From Argentina anserina (Eukaryota > Streptophyta > Magnoliopsida > Rosales > Rosaceae): a DNA stretch of 64,000 bases. The translations under genes and the position numbers were made by a program. The stretch covers positions 16,131,395 to 16,195,394 of the forward strand of contig NC_065878.1 of the NCBI RefSeq assembly GCF_933775445.1, read 5' to 3'. A model generated the notes under the pieces. That model saw only the letters and a program-made list of their open reading frames with translations. It did no database searches and was not told where the DNA came from. Numbering within the stretch: position 1 is the first letter of the stretch; every line of letters begins with the position of its first letter. This document shows, one piece after another, positions 49,321 through 60,699 of this stretch.

Positions 49321-50020
49321 CGACTCCGGCTGCTCTCTCCAAGAATCTCAAGGACCTCGTCCTTCGATGTTGAGCGCTTCCAATAGTGCCAGCGCCAAAG
49401 AAGTCTAGCTCGTCGTCAAAGCTGTCATCGTTGATCATGTGGAAGCAATTGCAGCGGTTCTGGCCATATTTCGTCGGTGATGGGTTTGAGATCAAGGCCT
49501 TGGGGCTCTGGGTTGTAGTCGGGTTGGATCGTCGATGAAGGAGACTTCCATGATTGTCGTCGACGACTTTGTTGAAATTGAGATCGATTTGGACTCTCGA
49601 CGACGTCAACGAACTGCTAGGGAACAAGGCCGGAGGTATAAGAGATTGAGAACAAGGCCAAAAGAAATGAATATATGCACGGGAACATGGACTTGAAAAA
49701 ATTTGTTGGCATTTTATAAATATTTCAAACATCAATGGTAACGGTATAAGAGATTGAGAAAATTGATTTTTTTTATAATTTTCAAATCTTACTTGATCTT
49801 TTTATAAATACATGTATCAAAAGTGACTTTTTTATAAGAAGCCAAAAAAACTTATGTTTGGCTATTAATTTCATATTGGAAAGGTCCTTTTTGGTAAATC
49901 ACATTGTTTTTTTATTTTTAAATTCCAAAAATAATATATCAAGACCCTCTTTTGAAAACTTTTTAAGATACCCAAGGGCCAAGGCTAATCATTACAGTCA
50001 GTTCGGAGAACATCTCGGAT
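49321..50020 (-). other. Unassigned sequence with a 145-codon minus frame
   Basis: Minus frame 49298-49735 encodes 145 aa with no domain I recognise; part is Ser/Asn/Arg-rich and acidic (DDSFDDELDFFGAG). GGTATAAGAGATTGAGAA occurs twice (about 49635 and 49742). Loosely inverted TTTTATAAAAAAGTCAC-like text at 48330-48365 and 49795-49840 hints that this frame and the minisatellite may lie in one transposon-like unit. I would not call it a gene. Confidence 0.25.
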
Positions 50021-50673
50021 ACAAGTGATGGGTCAAATATCCCTCCACAGTGGAGGTGAGTTATTTGCGCGTGAGAAAAGAAAGTACAACTATTGCTTTA
50101 CTAACTCATTAATTGAAGAAGTTATAACTACCTTGTAGGCTATAGGACGGAGTGTAAATTGTTGAACCTTGAGGCTGCAATTGTTGAAGACTAGAGGAAG
50201 CATGCATTGATGAATATGCCAACATTAAGCATATAACCAGGAGAAAACTGGACTTTGCTTTTCTAGTGAATGTTACATGCATGGTGTGTGCATGGTGTGT
50301 GCTTGGAGCCAATTGCCTATATAAAGGCATAAGAGACGGTGCAGTTGATGTAACGGGGAGATCATCTTATGTGTTACAAGAGTGAGATAGATAAGAAAAC
50401 TCTAAGTAGAGAGTTTTATGTGTGTAGCAAAATAAAGTGAGTGTGAGAGTGAGAGTGTATCATTTTAAGTGTGGGTCTTGAAGTAATGTTTCTTTCGGTG
50501 TAACATTTATTCGTATAGTATAGTTTCTTTATTGTTGTTGCCCATAGATGTAGGCACTTTGCCAAACCATTTTAAATCTCAGTGTTCTCTATCATTTTTG
50601 TTTTCACTTGTGGTTGTGAGTTAGTTTATATTTCCATTATAAAGTTTATTCTTCTGCATTCACCAACAACAAG
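50021..50673 (+). mobile_element. Solo LTR of a Ty1/copia element
   Basis: LTR 50026-50668 (643 bp) begins TGATGGGT and ends ACCAACA. A perfect 5-bp duplication ACAAG flanks it (50021-50025 and 50669-50673). A TATA box TATATAAA is at 50318-50325, and the U5 part (GTAGGCACTTTGCCAAACC, about 50550-50568) resembles Tnt1-like LTRs. No primer-binding site or second LTR follows, so this is the product of LTR-LTR recombination. Confidence 0.85.
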
Positions 50674-53600
50674 CTGTTATATAATACCATTCCTGAACAT
50701 GTTCACACTCAAAGCCTATATGAGCTAGCCTATGAGCTACATTATTACAAGTTATAGGAGCAAACACAATGCTAACCATTGAAAGGCTCTAAGATCAATT
50801 ATCTTTGCAGTAAGATTGCTAAGGACACCCAAATTACGATTTGAATCTTGAATGTCCAAGGCTACCTCTTTGCAATCAATCTCAATAATAAGCTTGGCCT
50901 TACCCATCCTCCTAAGTAGAAGACCTTCTCTAATAGCTAACATCTTGGCATATTTAGCCAATAGAACATGTTGTACTTGTTTACTAAAAGAAACTTGAAA
51001 AAGACCATCTTCATCACGCATGACTCCACCTATATCACCATGAGTAAGAGTAGGCAAAAATGCACCATCAACATTGAGTTGAAGAAATCCGAAGCTGGAG
51101 ACTAGTTAACCTTACGGACAAGTTGGGTTTCACTGCTAACCGACTGAGCCTTTTTAAAATCTTCCAACCAAGTCATAACTCCAAGAAACAAATTTGCTAC
51201 AAGCTGAGGCTTGTTCTCCTACAGAGTATTGTTTCCGGTCTTCCACATAAGGACCATATAGCCATAAGAATTCCTGTGAATATATCAGGAGATGATTGAA
51301 GAGCATGTTCCAACATCCACTCCTTGAACAACATGTTTGGAGTCATATTGAACACATATGATTAAAAGGAAGTCTGCTTATAAAGTTTCTAGCAACAGGG
51401 TATTTAGTATTTAGTCTATTTACAAAATAGATGCACCGTGCTTTCCAAATTATGATTGCAAAGAAGACAGTTCAAAGTAACAGTATAGCCTTTAGAGACA
51501 AGTCGATCTCTAGTAGGCAGTAAATCATGACATGCACGCCAAGCACAAATTTGAACTTTACCTGGAACTTTAGCACTCCAAATATGTTTCCACAATTGTT
51601 GAAGAAGAAGAAGCTAGAGTATTCTGAAGAACATTAGCTCGAGCAATCTAATATGCGGATTTAACCATAAAGTGCCTCTTTTTCTCAGGATGCCAAAAAT
51701 ACATATCAGCTGTGGCTCGAGAGTGTAAAGGAATGGAGAGAATTTTCGAAGCCACCTGAGGTGTAAACGGTTGCATCACCAAAGAAGTATTCCAACCTCC
51801 TTCGGATGCATTAAACAAATCGGCAACCATCTCTTGTATAACACTTGCAGGCTTCTGTATGAGATACCTAGGGCAATCAGGAATCCATGTATCCCTCCAA
51901 ATGTTAGCTTGCAGACCATTTTCAATCTTCCAATGCAAACCTGCTTTAAGCGCAACAATGCTATTCATAATACTCCTCTAAGAAAAAGAAGGACAATCTC
52001 CCACTTGAGCTTCTAACAGGGAAGTATAAGGGAAATATCGAGCTTTAAATCTTTGTGACACAAGAGACTGAGGTGTAGTGAGAATGCGCCAACTTTGCTT
52101 GGCAAGCATAGCCAAGTTATAGGCATATAAGTTACGAAATCTCATTCCTTGTTTAGTGAGGTAGAGACGTTCCCAACTTCTCCAATGAATATGTCTCTTA
52201 TCTTCTGTATCTCCCCAGAAAAATGAGGCACACAACTATTGAATATCATCACATAAAGTTTTTGGCAACAAATAACAGTTCATGGCATATTGAGGCATAT
52301 TTTGAAAAACAGCTTTAAGAAGAATGGTCTTACCAGAGCAGCTCAAAATTTTTGTCTTCCATCCCACCAATTTATTTGTAACTCTCTCGAATATATACTG
52401 GAATTTCTCTGTTTTGATCTACCAACTCGCAGAGGAAGTCCTACATAACAATCATGCCCATCAACTCGTTCTACCCTCATTGTTGTAGCTAGAACTTGCT
52501 AAACCGGCTCAAGCATGTTCCTACTGAAGACGACACTACTTTTCTGGAAGTTAACCTTTTGCCCCGATGCTCTCTCAGTCTCTCATATGTGTCAAGCAAG
52601 TTTCAGATTCTCTGACATTCCTGAAGTGTTGCAGCCCCAAAGAGGAAGCTATTATCTGCAAAGAATAGATGATGGAGAGTAGGAGTAGTAGGGCTCATCT
52701 TAATCCATAAGATGTCCACTGTTAATAGCTTGAGTGAGAATAGCAGATAAGCCTTCTGTGCAAAGAATAAAGAGATATGGTGATAAAGGGTCGCCTTGTC
52801 TTATTCCTCGCAACGGTAAGATTTTTTCCGTCAGGTCTCCATTGACTAAAATTTCATATGACAATGTTTTGACAATGCTCATCACCATCTGAATCCACCT
52901 TGGATCAAAACCCAACTTAGTTAAAATGCTTTGAATGAATATCCATTATAACCTGTCATATGCCTTCGAAATGTCTAACTTGAGTGAAAAGAAACCATCC
53001 TCCATAGATTTAAGATGATACATGAAATGCTCAACCTCCGTAGCAATCAAAGTATTATCAGAGATTAACCGCCCCGGCACATATGCACTTTGAAGTGGAG
53101 AGATGATTTGGGAAAGCCAAGCTTTTAGTCTATTAGCTATACACTTCGAGCTGATTCTATATATGACATTGCATAAAGCAATAGGTCGGAAGTGTGCAGC
53201 TTCTGATGGATTCTTGAATTTTGGAATAAGACAAATATGGGTGTAGTTAGAAGCTTCCCATATCTCACCTTTGTCCAAAAAGTTTCTAACAGCAATACAC
53301 AAATTCAGACCAACCAGATGCCAGTATTTTTGAAAAAAAAATAAAATAAGGCGACATGTTTTGATGGATGCATTTGAAACAGGGCTTTGCGAATTTCCTC
53401 ATCTGAATAAGGGAGAAGTAAATCGGAGTTCATATCATCTGTAATCTTTGTTGGAGTAACCTCACAAATCATGCCAAGAGCCTCTTCATCAATTCCCTTA
53501 GAATGGAATACATTTTGATAATAATCATGCAACAAATTCTTGATGTTACGAAGACCAGTAACTGCAACCCCTGCAGGATATTCGATTCCTCCTTTTCCGA

Positions 53601-54320
53601 TTGGAGGCCTTCTGATGGAAGTAAGTAGAATTCCTATCTCCATCCTTTAGCCACAAAGCACGTGATCTTTGCTTCCAATACTTTTCCTGTTGCGCAAGAA
53701 TAGAACAATGACTGCTATGAAGAAGGCTTTATTCTTCATATTGCTCAATGGAGTACGACATCTTCATCAGCCGCTCAAGCTTCCCTTCAATCTCTTTCTT
53801 CTTAGTTTTGAGCTTATCAAATTCAGTTACATGCCATGGATGAAGTTGTTTGCCCATAGATTAAAGTCTTTTATCAATTTGAGCCATCATATTTCCAGTC
53901 GATGGAAGACTCCAATGATGTTGGATAATCCTTTCACACTCAGCATTGCCATGCCATATCTCTTCAAAGCGAAATCATCGAGGAACATAATGATGTCGAT
54001 GTTGCTTGATGTTTCCGATTTCCAAAAGAAGAGGGCAGTGATCAGAGTCACTAGGAGGAAGAGTATAACACCTGCTATAAGGAAAAGCATTCCTCCATGG
54101 AAGAGACTCAAAACAACGATCCAGCCTCTCCTTGGTGAATTTGTTTGACCATGTAAAGCGACTTCCCACAAACCCCATATCTGAGAGAGCACAATCCGCC
54201 ATGGCCTCACGAAAAGCTAACATAGCGGTAGCAGCCCTATGTCGGCCTCCCGACTTATCTGTTTGGCATAAAACCTCGTTGAAATCTCCTCCCATGATAT
54301 GAGGAAGATTACAATCCTCA
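50674..54320 (-). mobile_element. LINE (L1-type) retrotransposon, 5'-truncated and degenerate
   Basis: Reading the minus strand: the last third of an AP endonuclease (GGDFNEVL, then SRFTWSNKFTKERLDR and PPSDSDHCPLL, 53887-54295), reverse transcriptase (LIPKFKNPSEAAHFRPIALCN, LISDNTLIATEV, RQGDPLSPYLFILC, 52700-53302), zf-RVT (SFFWGDTEDKRHIHWRSW, 51978-52235) and a C-terminal RNase H (GGVMRDEDGLFQVSFSK, 50752-51057). The start of the endonuclease is missing, the 5' truncation left by target-primed insertion. Many frame breaks. The RT catalytic box reads FADN in place of FADD (codon 52652-52654). Confidence 0.93.
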
Positions 54321-54953
54321 TTGCCCTCTTAAAAGTATTGAAATGGACTATAAGTATAGTGTATGGCGCAGTATCAATGATTGTAGGTGTAACATCAATC
54401 TCATATATGTGAGTGTGAGTATGTAAGCTAACGGATTAGCTCTTGTACGTACAAGAGTTACTTGTTTGATAATAGAAATTACTTTATGCTCAGACATTTC
54501 TAATTGCATAATGATCATATTTAGAAATTATTAGTTGGTAAAACTGCCAATAATCGAAATGATATATAGTTTCACCCAGTCACTAATCGATATAATATAT
54601 AGTTTCACCCGGTCACTGCTCACTAATCGAAATGATATGTGTATCTATGTTATATAACATATGGTCAAATGTATATGATAACCACATTGTTCCAACACGA
54701 TGAAAATGTGTACTGCAATAGAATTTTCATCATAGCACGGCCTAAAATAGAGTAATTACACTTGTATCTCTAGTGACATCTTCAACAGAATCTCCATATA
54801 TCATATGCTCACAGCCCCCCCCCCCGGGAGGAGTTTTGAAGAAGGTAAAAATTGCATCCTTTCTCTTTCAATCTAAAATTTCTTGTTTTCTTCTTGTGAA
54901 AGGAATTTCTACAGTGTAAGTATTGCAGAATTCATGCTTCTTTATACATTTTT
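54321..54953. other. Intergenic, no gene seen
   Basis: Related ACTAATCGAWATRATATATAGTTTCACCC text repeats two to three times at 54550-54640. A C-run lies near 54827-54837. No coding sequence. Confidence 0.4.
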
Positions 54954-55535
54954 TGTTAAACAGCGACAAACGTGACCCATGAACCAACTGTACCGATATT
55001 GTCCCAACTTAGCCACCTTGGGTTTTAATCACAAAAGGCCTCGGTATAATTGGGTATTATCCACCCATTTATAAGCTTTATTTTCTTTGTCACTTCTTAG
55101 ATGTGAGATCTCTCATCTCTAACACGCTCCCTCACGTGCAACCTAATTTTTAGGTCTGCACGTGACAGATTAACATTCCACACATTGGGACGAAATAAAC
55201 CAAGATCCAGTAACCAACGACACTTAGTAACCATCCAATCGGAAAACCCTCCGATGACATGATAATGACACCCATCATGGGCCCATGACAAAGTGGCACT
55301 CAACTCGCGCCCACGACAGATTGGAGGCGCGACTCGAGTTGGACTCGTTCTGATACCATGTTAAACAGCGACAAGCGTGGCCCATAGACCAACTGTACTA
55401 ATATTGTCTCAACTTAGCCACCTTACAGGTGTTGGGTTTTAATCACAAAAGACCTCGGTACAATTGGGTATTATCCACCAACTTATAAGCTTTATTTTCT
55501 TTGTCACTTCTTAGATGTGAGACCTCTCATTTCCA
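54954..55535 (-). mobile_element. TRIM (terminal-repeat retrotransposon in miniature)
   Basis: Two direct repeats, 54954-55124 (171 bp) and 55359-55535 (177 bp), flank about 234 bp of non-coding sequence. On the minus strand the LTR ends CGCTGTTTAACA and is followed at once by TGGTATCAGAAC (55347-55358), a tRNA-Met primer-binding site. A purine-rich GTGAGGGAGCG precedes the other LTR. The total of 582 bp with no coding space is the TRIM design. The two LTRs differ by several substitutions and a small indel (ACAGGTG present in one), so insertion is not very recent. No clean target duplication was found. Confidence 0.85.
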
Positions 55536-56140
55536 AAATTTCTCTCTTACTGAATAGTTTTTCTTTCAATCAAGGACACTGGTATATTGCCATAAAACCA
55601 TTAGCGGCTATTTGTTTTGTTTTAAGTCCCGATATATGATACAAACCTGTCATGATCACCTCCAATTTGGTTATTTTATCCTTTTTCTTATACCATACCT
55701 CAATAATTGGTGAGCTCTCCACCCTGTTTGTTCAATTGGCTCATCCTTTTTCAGTATTGTAAATGAGAATTCTAGCTTGATTATAATTTTTCCTTTTTTT
55801 TTAAATATTTTTGTGATTTTTGTGCAGGGTATTAAAGTGATTGTACTGTCAAGCAGATTCTTCCATGGGTGATTTCGCTTGGCGAAGGCTATACAGCTGC
55901 TACAAGTGCCATAATTATGTATGCTGCCATGATGATATTGTCTCCAAATATTTCCAGGTGATGAACTCGATCGATCATTTTCTACTTGCAAGATTTCTTA
56001 ATATGAACTTTTTAATTTCTACGATCGGCAATATCCAACTTTTAATGAGTGTGTAGCACACGGTAAACAATGACTGAAATCGCTCATGCGCCATTTTGCG
56101 TTTGACTCTAGCAATTTTCTTCTCAATAGGATCAGTGCAG
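55536..56140 (+). other. Spacer with an exon-like stretch
   Basis: After TTTTTGTGCAG (about 55818-55828), one frame reads VKQILPWVISLGEGYTAATS and continues hydrophobic to about 55956, where AG|GTGATG could be a donor. It looks like a membrane-protein exon, but I cannot name the family. Upstream stops show it does not stand alone. Confidence 0.25.
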
Positions 56141-56145
56141 CATAC

Positions 56146-56327
56146 TGTCACCGTGAGACATATAATGTAATTTATGGATGTACATCATGTAGTTAATAAT
56201 TACCTATTATGTATATGGTAGTACGTAGTACATAGAGTTGTAGTACAATGTATTCCCTATATATAGCCTTCAATGTGAGATGAATAAATATCAAAAAATC
56301 TATTCTTCAAATCGTGTTATATTTGAC
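56146..56327 (+). repeat. 5' LTR of second copia element
   Basis: 182 bp, starting TGTCACCGTGAG and ending ATTTGAC just before the primer-binding site. It holds CCCTATATATAGCC (about 56256-56269), a TATA-box candidate. The same length as the 3' copy, with a limited number of substitutions. Confidence 0.88.
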
Positions 56328-56999
56328 TTGGTATCAGAGCAAAGATCCGAAAATGACTTTGTCTCTTTGTTTTTTCGCTGCAATTTAGTTGTGAATTGAA
56401 CCCCATTGTTAGGATTTTTGACATCGTTATAGTTTCGTCAACGTAAGAAGATTGATTTGGGCATCATTTTGCTTTGGGCACCCAATCCGATTCTTCAATT
56501 TTCTTCACGGTCTGACATTAGTTGTTGCCTTGTCCACCGACATCGTTAGTCTGATGCCTTCATCTCCTCCAACGTCGTCTTTGCCTTCACAGGTCCGTTC
56601 GAACCGCTCTAGAAATGCCCAGCACCAGCGTTGTTTCTAAGTCCGCCGCACCTGCATATCAGTTCCTCCTCCAGCATCGTCATTCCGGTGTCGGCAGTCC
56701 AATTTCGACTCGGCTTCGGCTTCGACCCATAGACCTGTTCGGAGCTCACCGACGTCAGTCTCAATTCTGATCGTGAGTCCACTAGTTTACCCAATTTCGC
56801 ATTGGCTTCTTCCTACCCGGTGCTGCCTGTAGATTTCTACTCGACCCAGTTTCAGCGATCTGACCCAGTGCTTTAGTTTGACCCGGTTTCATACTTGCCT
56901 CAAATTTGATCAGTACACCCGATTTAAAAAAAAATGTCTCGTGTGTACGTTGGGAATCTTGATTCTCAGATTTTAGAGGGAAAGCTTGAAATCGGTATG

Positions 57000-59900
57000 G
57001 CTTTCAAAGTTTCTAACTTTGTTAGTTCTGATACTTAGATTATTGATTTTGGTGCCTCTGAACATATGACTTATGATAAATTTTACTTTATTATCGATTT
57101 GTCTGCTCCACCAGTGTCCTATGTCACTAATGTTAATTGTGAGGTTTTTCCTGTGCTAGGGAGAGGATTAGTTTGTATCACTACTATTTTAGAACTCCAT
57201 AATGTTCTATATGTACCTGACTTATCACATCACTTATTATTAGTTCCCCAATTGAATATTGAGTCTCAATGTTCTATGACCTTTTTTTCCCATATATGTG
57301 ATTTTTCAGGATCTTCTCACCAGGGAGATACTCGGTCGGGGGGATTCAAGGGCTAGATTGTTTCACTTGGATCAGACATATGCAGGAGCTAAGCCAAGAG
57401 CACATCCATGCACTTCCTTGACTGCAAGTTCTAATCAGATAAGTGAAATTTGGTTGTGGCATCGCCGATTGGGACATTCATCTTTCCATGTTATGAAGAG
57501 CAACATGCATTCCCTGTTTATTGGTGTGGATGAGTCTTCTTTGCGTTGTGAAACATGTGTCCTTGCTAAGAGTCATCGTTCTACCTATTCTCCGAGTTTT
57601 TCTAAGAGTCACACTCCTTTTGAGTTAATTTACTCTGATGTTTGGGGACCTTCCAAAGAGTCTACAGTCACGGGTATGCAGTATTATGTGTCTTTTATTG
57701 ATGATTCCACTAAGTCGTCATGGGTTGTTTTCCTTCAAAGTTCAAACCAAATATGAGGTTTTTCCTGTTTTTCAAGCTTTTCACAGTCATGTCCAAACAC
57801 AATATAATAGTACAATTAGGATTCTTCGTTTTGATAATTGGGGGGGGGGAAGAGTATGTCAGTCATGTTTTTCAACAATTTTTGAAAGATCATGGGACTA
57901 TTCATCAAACCACATGTCCACGAACACCAGAGCAAAATGGGGTGTCCGAAAGGAAAAACCATCATCTCCTTAATACGACTTATTCCATTCTTTTTAGTAC
58001 TCATATACCTAAGAATATATAGGGTGATATTGTAGCAGCTTCAGCTCATCTTATCAATGGTCTTCCATCTAGTGTCATTCAGGGAAAAGTTCCTCTTTAG
58101 GTCTTGCATCTCATGTCTCTATTCCCTCTTTTCACAATATATATGCCCATGTTTTTGGTTGTGTGACTTTTTTTCATATCCCTAAAAGCCAGAGAAAGTC
58201 GAAGTTGGATCTCCGAGCAATCAAGTCTGTGTTCGTTGGATATGAAAGAAATAAGAAAGGATACATGTGTGATATCATCCACCCACCAGAAAGTACTATG
58301 TCACTATGACTGTTACTTTCTTTGAAGACATGAGTTATTTTACCTCTTTTCATCTAACCCTTCAGGGGGATAACTCATTTTTTGAAGAGATGTATCATGG
58401 CGAAGGGGAGGAATTAGAAAGTGTCATTGTTGGAGATACTTTGACTCCAGTAGTAGAAACTCATTCTGATGGGGAAACTTCAGATAATCAAGTACCAGCA
58501 GTCGCAAAAACTCATTCTAAGGTGAAAACTTCAGAAATTCAGGTACCAGCAGTGACAAAAGCTCCACCAGAGGTAGAAGAATCAGACACCTAGGTTCCAG
58601 AAGGAGTACTAATAGTTTAGAGAACAACTGTCCCTCCCGCCATCACTCATACCCCCGACCAATAACTTACTGGTGCAGAAGATCACTCGTCTGAGGTATG
58701 TTCATCCACTGGTATTAATAGTGAATCTGATAGTGGGAAATATGTGTTACCAAACAGGTCTACTAGAGGTCAACCCCCTAAAAGATATGAACCTAGTTCA
58801 CATGCCAAATCAAAATATCAAGTAGCCAACTATATGTCTACTAGGAGATTATCAAAGTCATATGAATCTTTTGTGTATCAGTACCTAACAAAGTACATGA
58901 TGCATTGAAGGATCCAAAATGGAGAAAAGCAATGGAGGAAGAGATTGAGGCCTTGCAAAAAAATGATACTTGGGAACTTATACCTTTACCACATGGCAAG
59001 AAAGTTGTAGGGTGTCGTTGGATGTTCATTGTGAAGCATAATGCAGATGGATCAATAAACAGGTATAAAGCACGCCTTGTTGCTAAGGGGTTTACTCAGA
59101 CATATGGATAAACACTAGGGGATTATGATGAGACTTTTGCTCATGTTGCAAAGATGAACAATATCTGAGTTCTCCTTTCATTTGCTACTAGTTTGAATTG
59201 GCAACTCCAACAGTTTGATGTCAATAATGAATTTCTTCATGGAGAGTTAGCTGAAGAGGTGTATATGAGTCTCCCTCCAGGGTATGTCACTACTTCTTCT
59301 GGTGATTTTGTGTGCAAATTGAGAAAATCTTTATATAGTCTCAAACAATCACCTCGTGCTTAGTTTGGGAGATTCTCACAATTTATACGAAAGATTGTTT
59401 ACAAATAGAGTAATTCAGATCATATTATGTTTCTTAAGCATCAACAAGAGAAAGTAGTAGCTTTGATTATATATGTTGATGATATGGTGATTACTAGCAA
59501 TGATATTGTAGAGATAGATCGGCTACAAGGATAATTGTCTTCTGAGTTTAAGATGAATGACTTGGGTGATCTCAAGTATTTCTTAGGGATTGAGGTAGAA
59601 AAGGGGAGAGATGTGATCTACTTATGTCAGAGGAAGTACATACTTGATTTTTTGACAGAGACATGTATGTTAGATTGCACACATATCGACACCCCTATTG
59701 AGTAAAACCATCGTCTAGCAGAGTATCCAAACTAGACACCAAATGATCAAGCTCGCTATCAGAGGTTGGTTGGACGCTTGATTTATTTGACTCATATTAG
59801 ACCAGATATTGCTTATGTAGTGAGTGTAGTGAGTCAGTTCATGCATAATCCAAGTGAGAGTCACATGGATATTGTTGTGAGAATTTTGAGGTACTTGAAG

Positions 59901-60403
59901 TTAGCTCCATGGCGAGGACTAATGTTCTCTAAACACAACAATATTCTTGAGGTTAGTGGCTTCACAAAAACAGACTGGGCTAGAAATATTACAGACATGA
60001 GGTCGACATCAGGTTACTTTACCTTTGGGGAGGTAATTTGGTCACATGGAAGAGTAAGAAGCAGAAAGTTGTGGCCAGATTGAGTGCTGAGGCTGAGTAT
60101 AGAGGTATGGCTCACGGAGTGTGTGAATTTTTGTGATTGAGAAATCTACTACGTGATATGAGTGTTAAGCTGAAAAGAGCTATGCAATTGTATTGTGACA
60201 ACAAAGCAGCAATAGATATATCACAAAATCCAATACAACATGATCGTACTAAACACGTGGAAGTGGATCGTCATTTCATAAAAGAGAAGGTAGATGCAAA
60301 GATTATTAGATTCGATTTGTCCCTACTGAAGAGCAGCTTGCAGAAAGCGTTTTATGACTCACTTAGCAAGTTGGGCATGGTAGATGTGTATGCGCCAACT
60401 TGA
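57000..60403 (+). pseudogene. copia pol, degenerate (protease to RNase H)
   Basis: Protease region at 57030-57060 (IIDFGASEHM) has D-F-G for D-S-G and a TAG just before it (57036-57038). Next come GAG-pre-integrase (LWHRRLGHSSFHVMKS, C-x2-C, about 57450-57580), integrase (ELIYSDVWGPS, QNGVSERKN), RT (WRKAMEEEIEALQKNDTWEL, YKARLVAKGFTQTYG, then YVDDMVI near 59480) and RNase H (LYCDNKAAIDISQNP, 60190-60240). A run of nine G at about 57841-57849 and scattered stops (for example 58019, 58099, 59109) break the frame. Confidence 0.92.
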
Positions 60404-60410
60404 GGAGGAG

Positions 60411-60592
60411 TGTCAGCGTGAGTCATAAAATGTAATTTAGGGATGTACATCATGTAGTTAGTAATTACCTATTATGTATATGATAGTATGTAGTACATAG
60501 AGTTGTAGTACAATATGTTCTTTATATATAGCCTCCAGTGTAAGATGAATAGATATCAGAAAATTCATTTTTCAAATCGTGTTGTATTTGAT
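60411..60592 (+). repeat. 3' LTR of second copia element
   Basis: 182 bp, starting TGTCAGCGTGAG and ending ATTTGAT, directly followed by the CATAC duplication. Aligned to the 5' LTR without indels at the points checked. Confidence 0.88.
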
Positions 60593-60699
60593 CATACATG
60601 AAAACTATCACTGCTTTAGAGTTTTTTTAGCAATACTGCTTTAGAGTTTGGTCTGATGTGTAACGAATAATCAAGGACATGATACGAAATGTTGAGTCG

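Larger units (their letters stand above)
56141..60597 (+). mobile_element. Ty1/copia LTR retrotransposon with both LTRs, gag missing
   Basis: Element 56146-60592 (4447 bp) with two 182-bp LTRs and a perfect 5-bp target duplication CATAC (56141-56145, 60593-60597). A tRNA-Met primer-binding site TGGTATCAGAGC is at 56329-56340, and the polypurine tract GAGGAGGAG is at 60402-60410 next to the 3' LTR. The pol domains are in copia order. The leader from 56341 to about 57000 has no recognisable gag or CCHC knuckle. Many stops and frameshifts, so it could move only with proteins supplied by relatives. Confidence 0.95.

Noticed and set aside
50109..50330. A 73-aa minus frame with a signal-peptide-like start (FLLVICLMLAYSS), a possible small secreted peptide
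   Set aside because: It lies wholly inside the solo copia LTR, on the strand opposite to the LTR promoter, and the TATA-like box belongs to the LTR.
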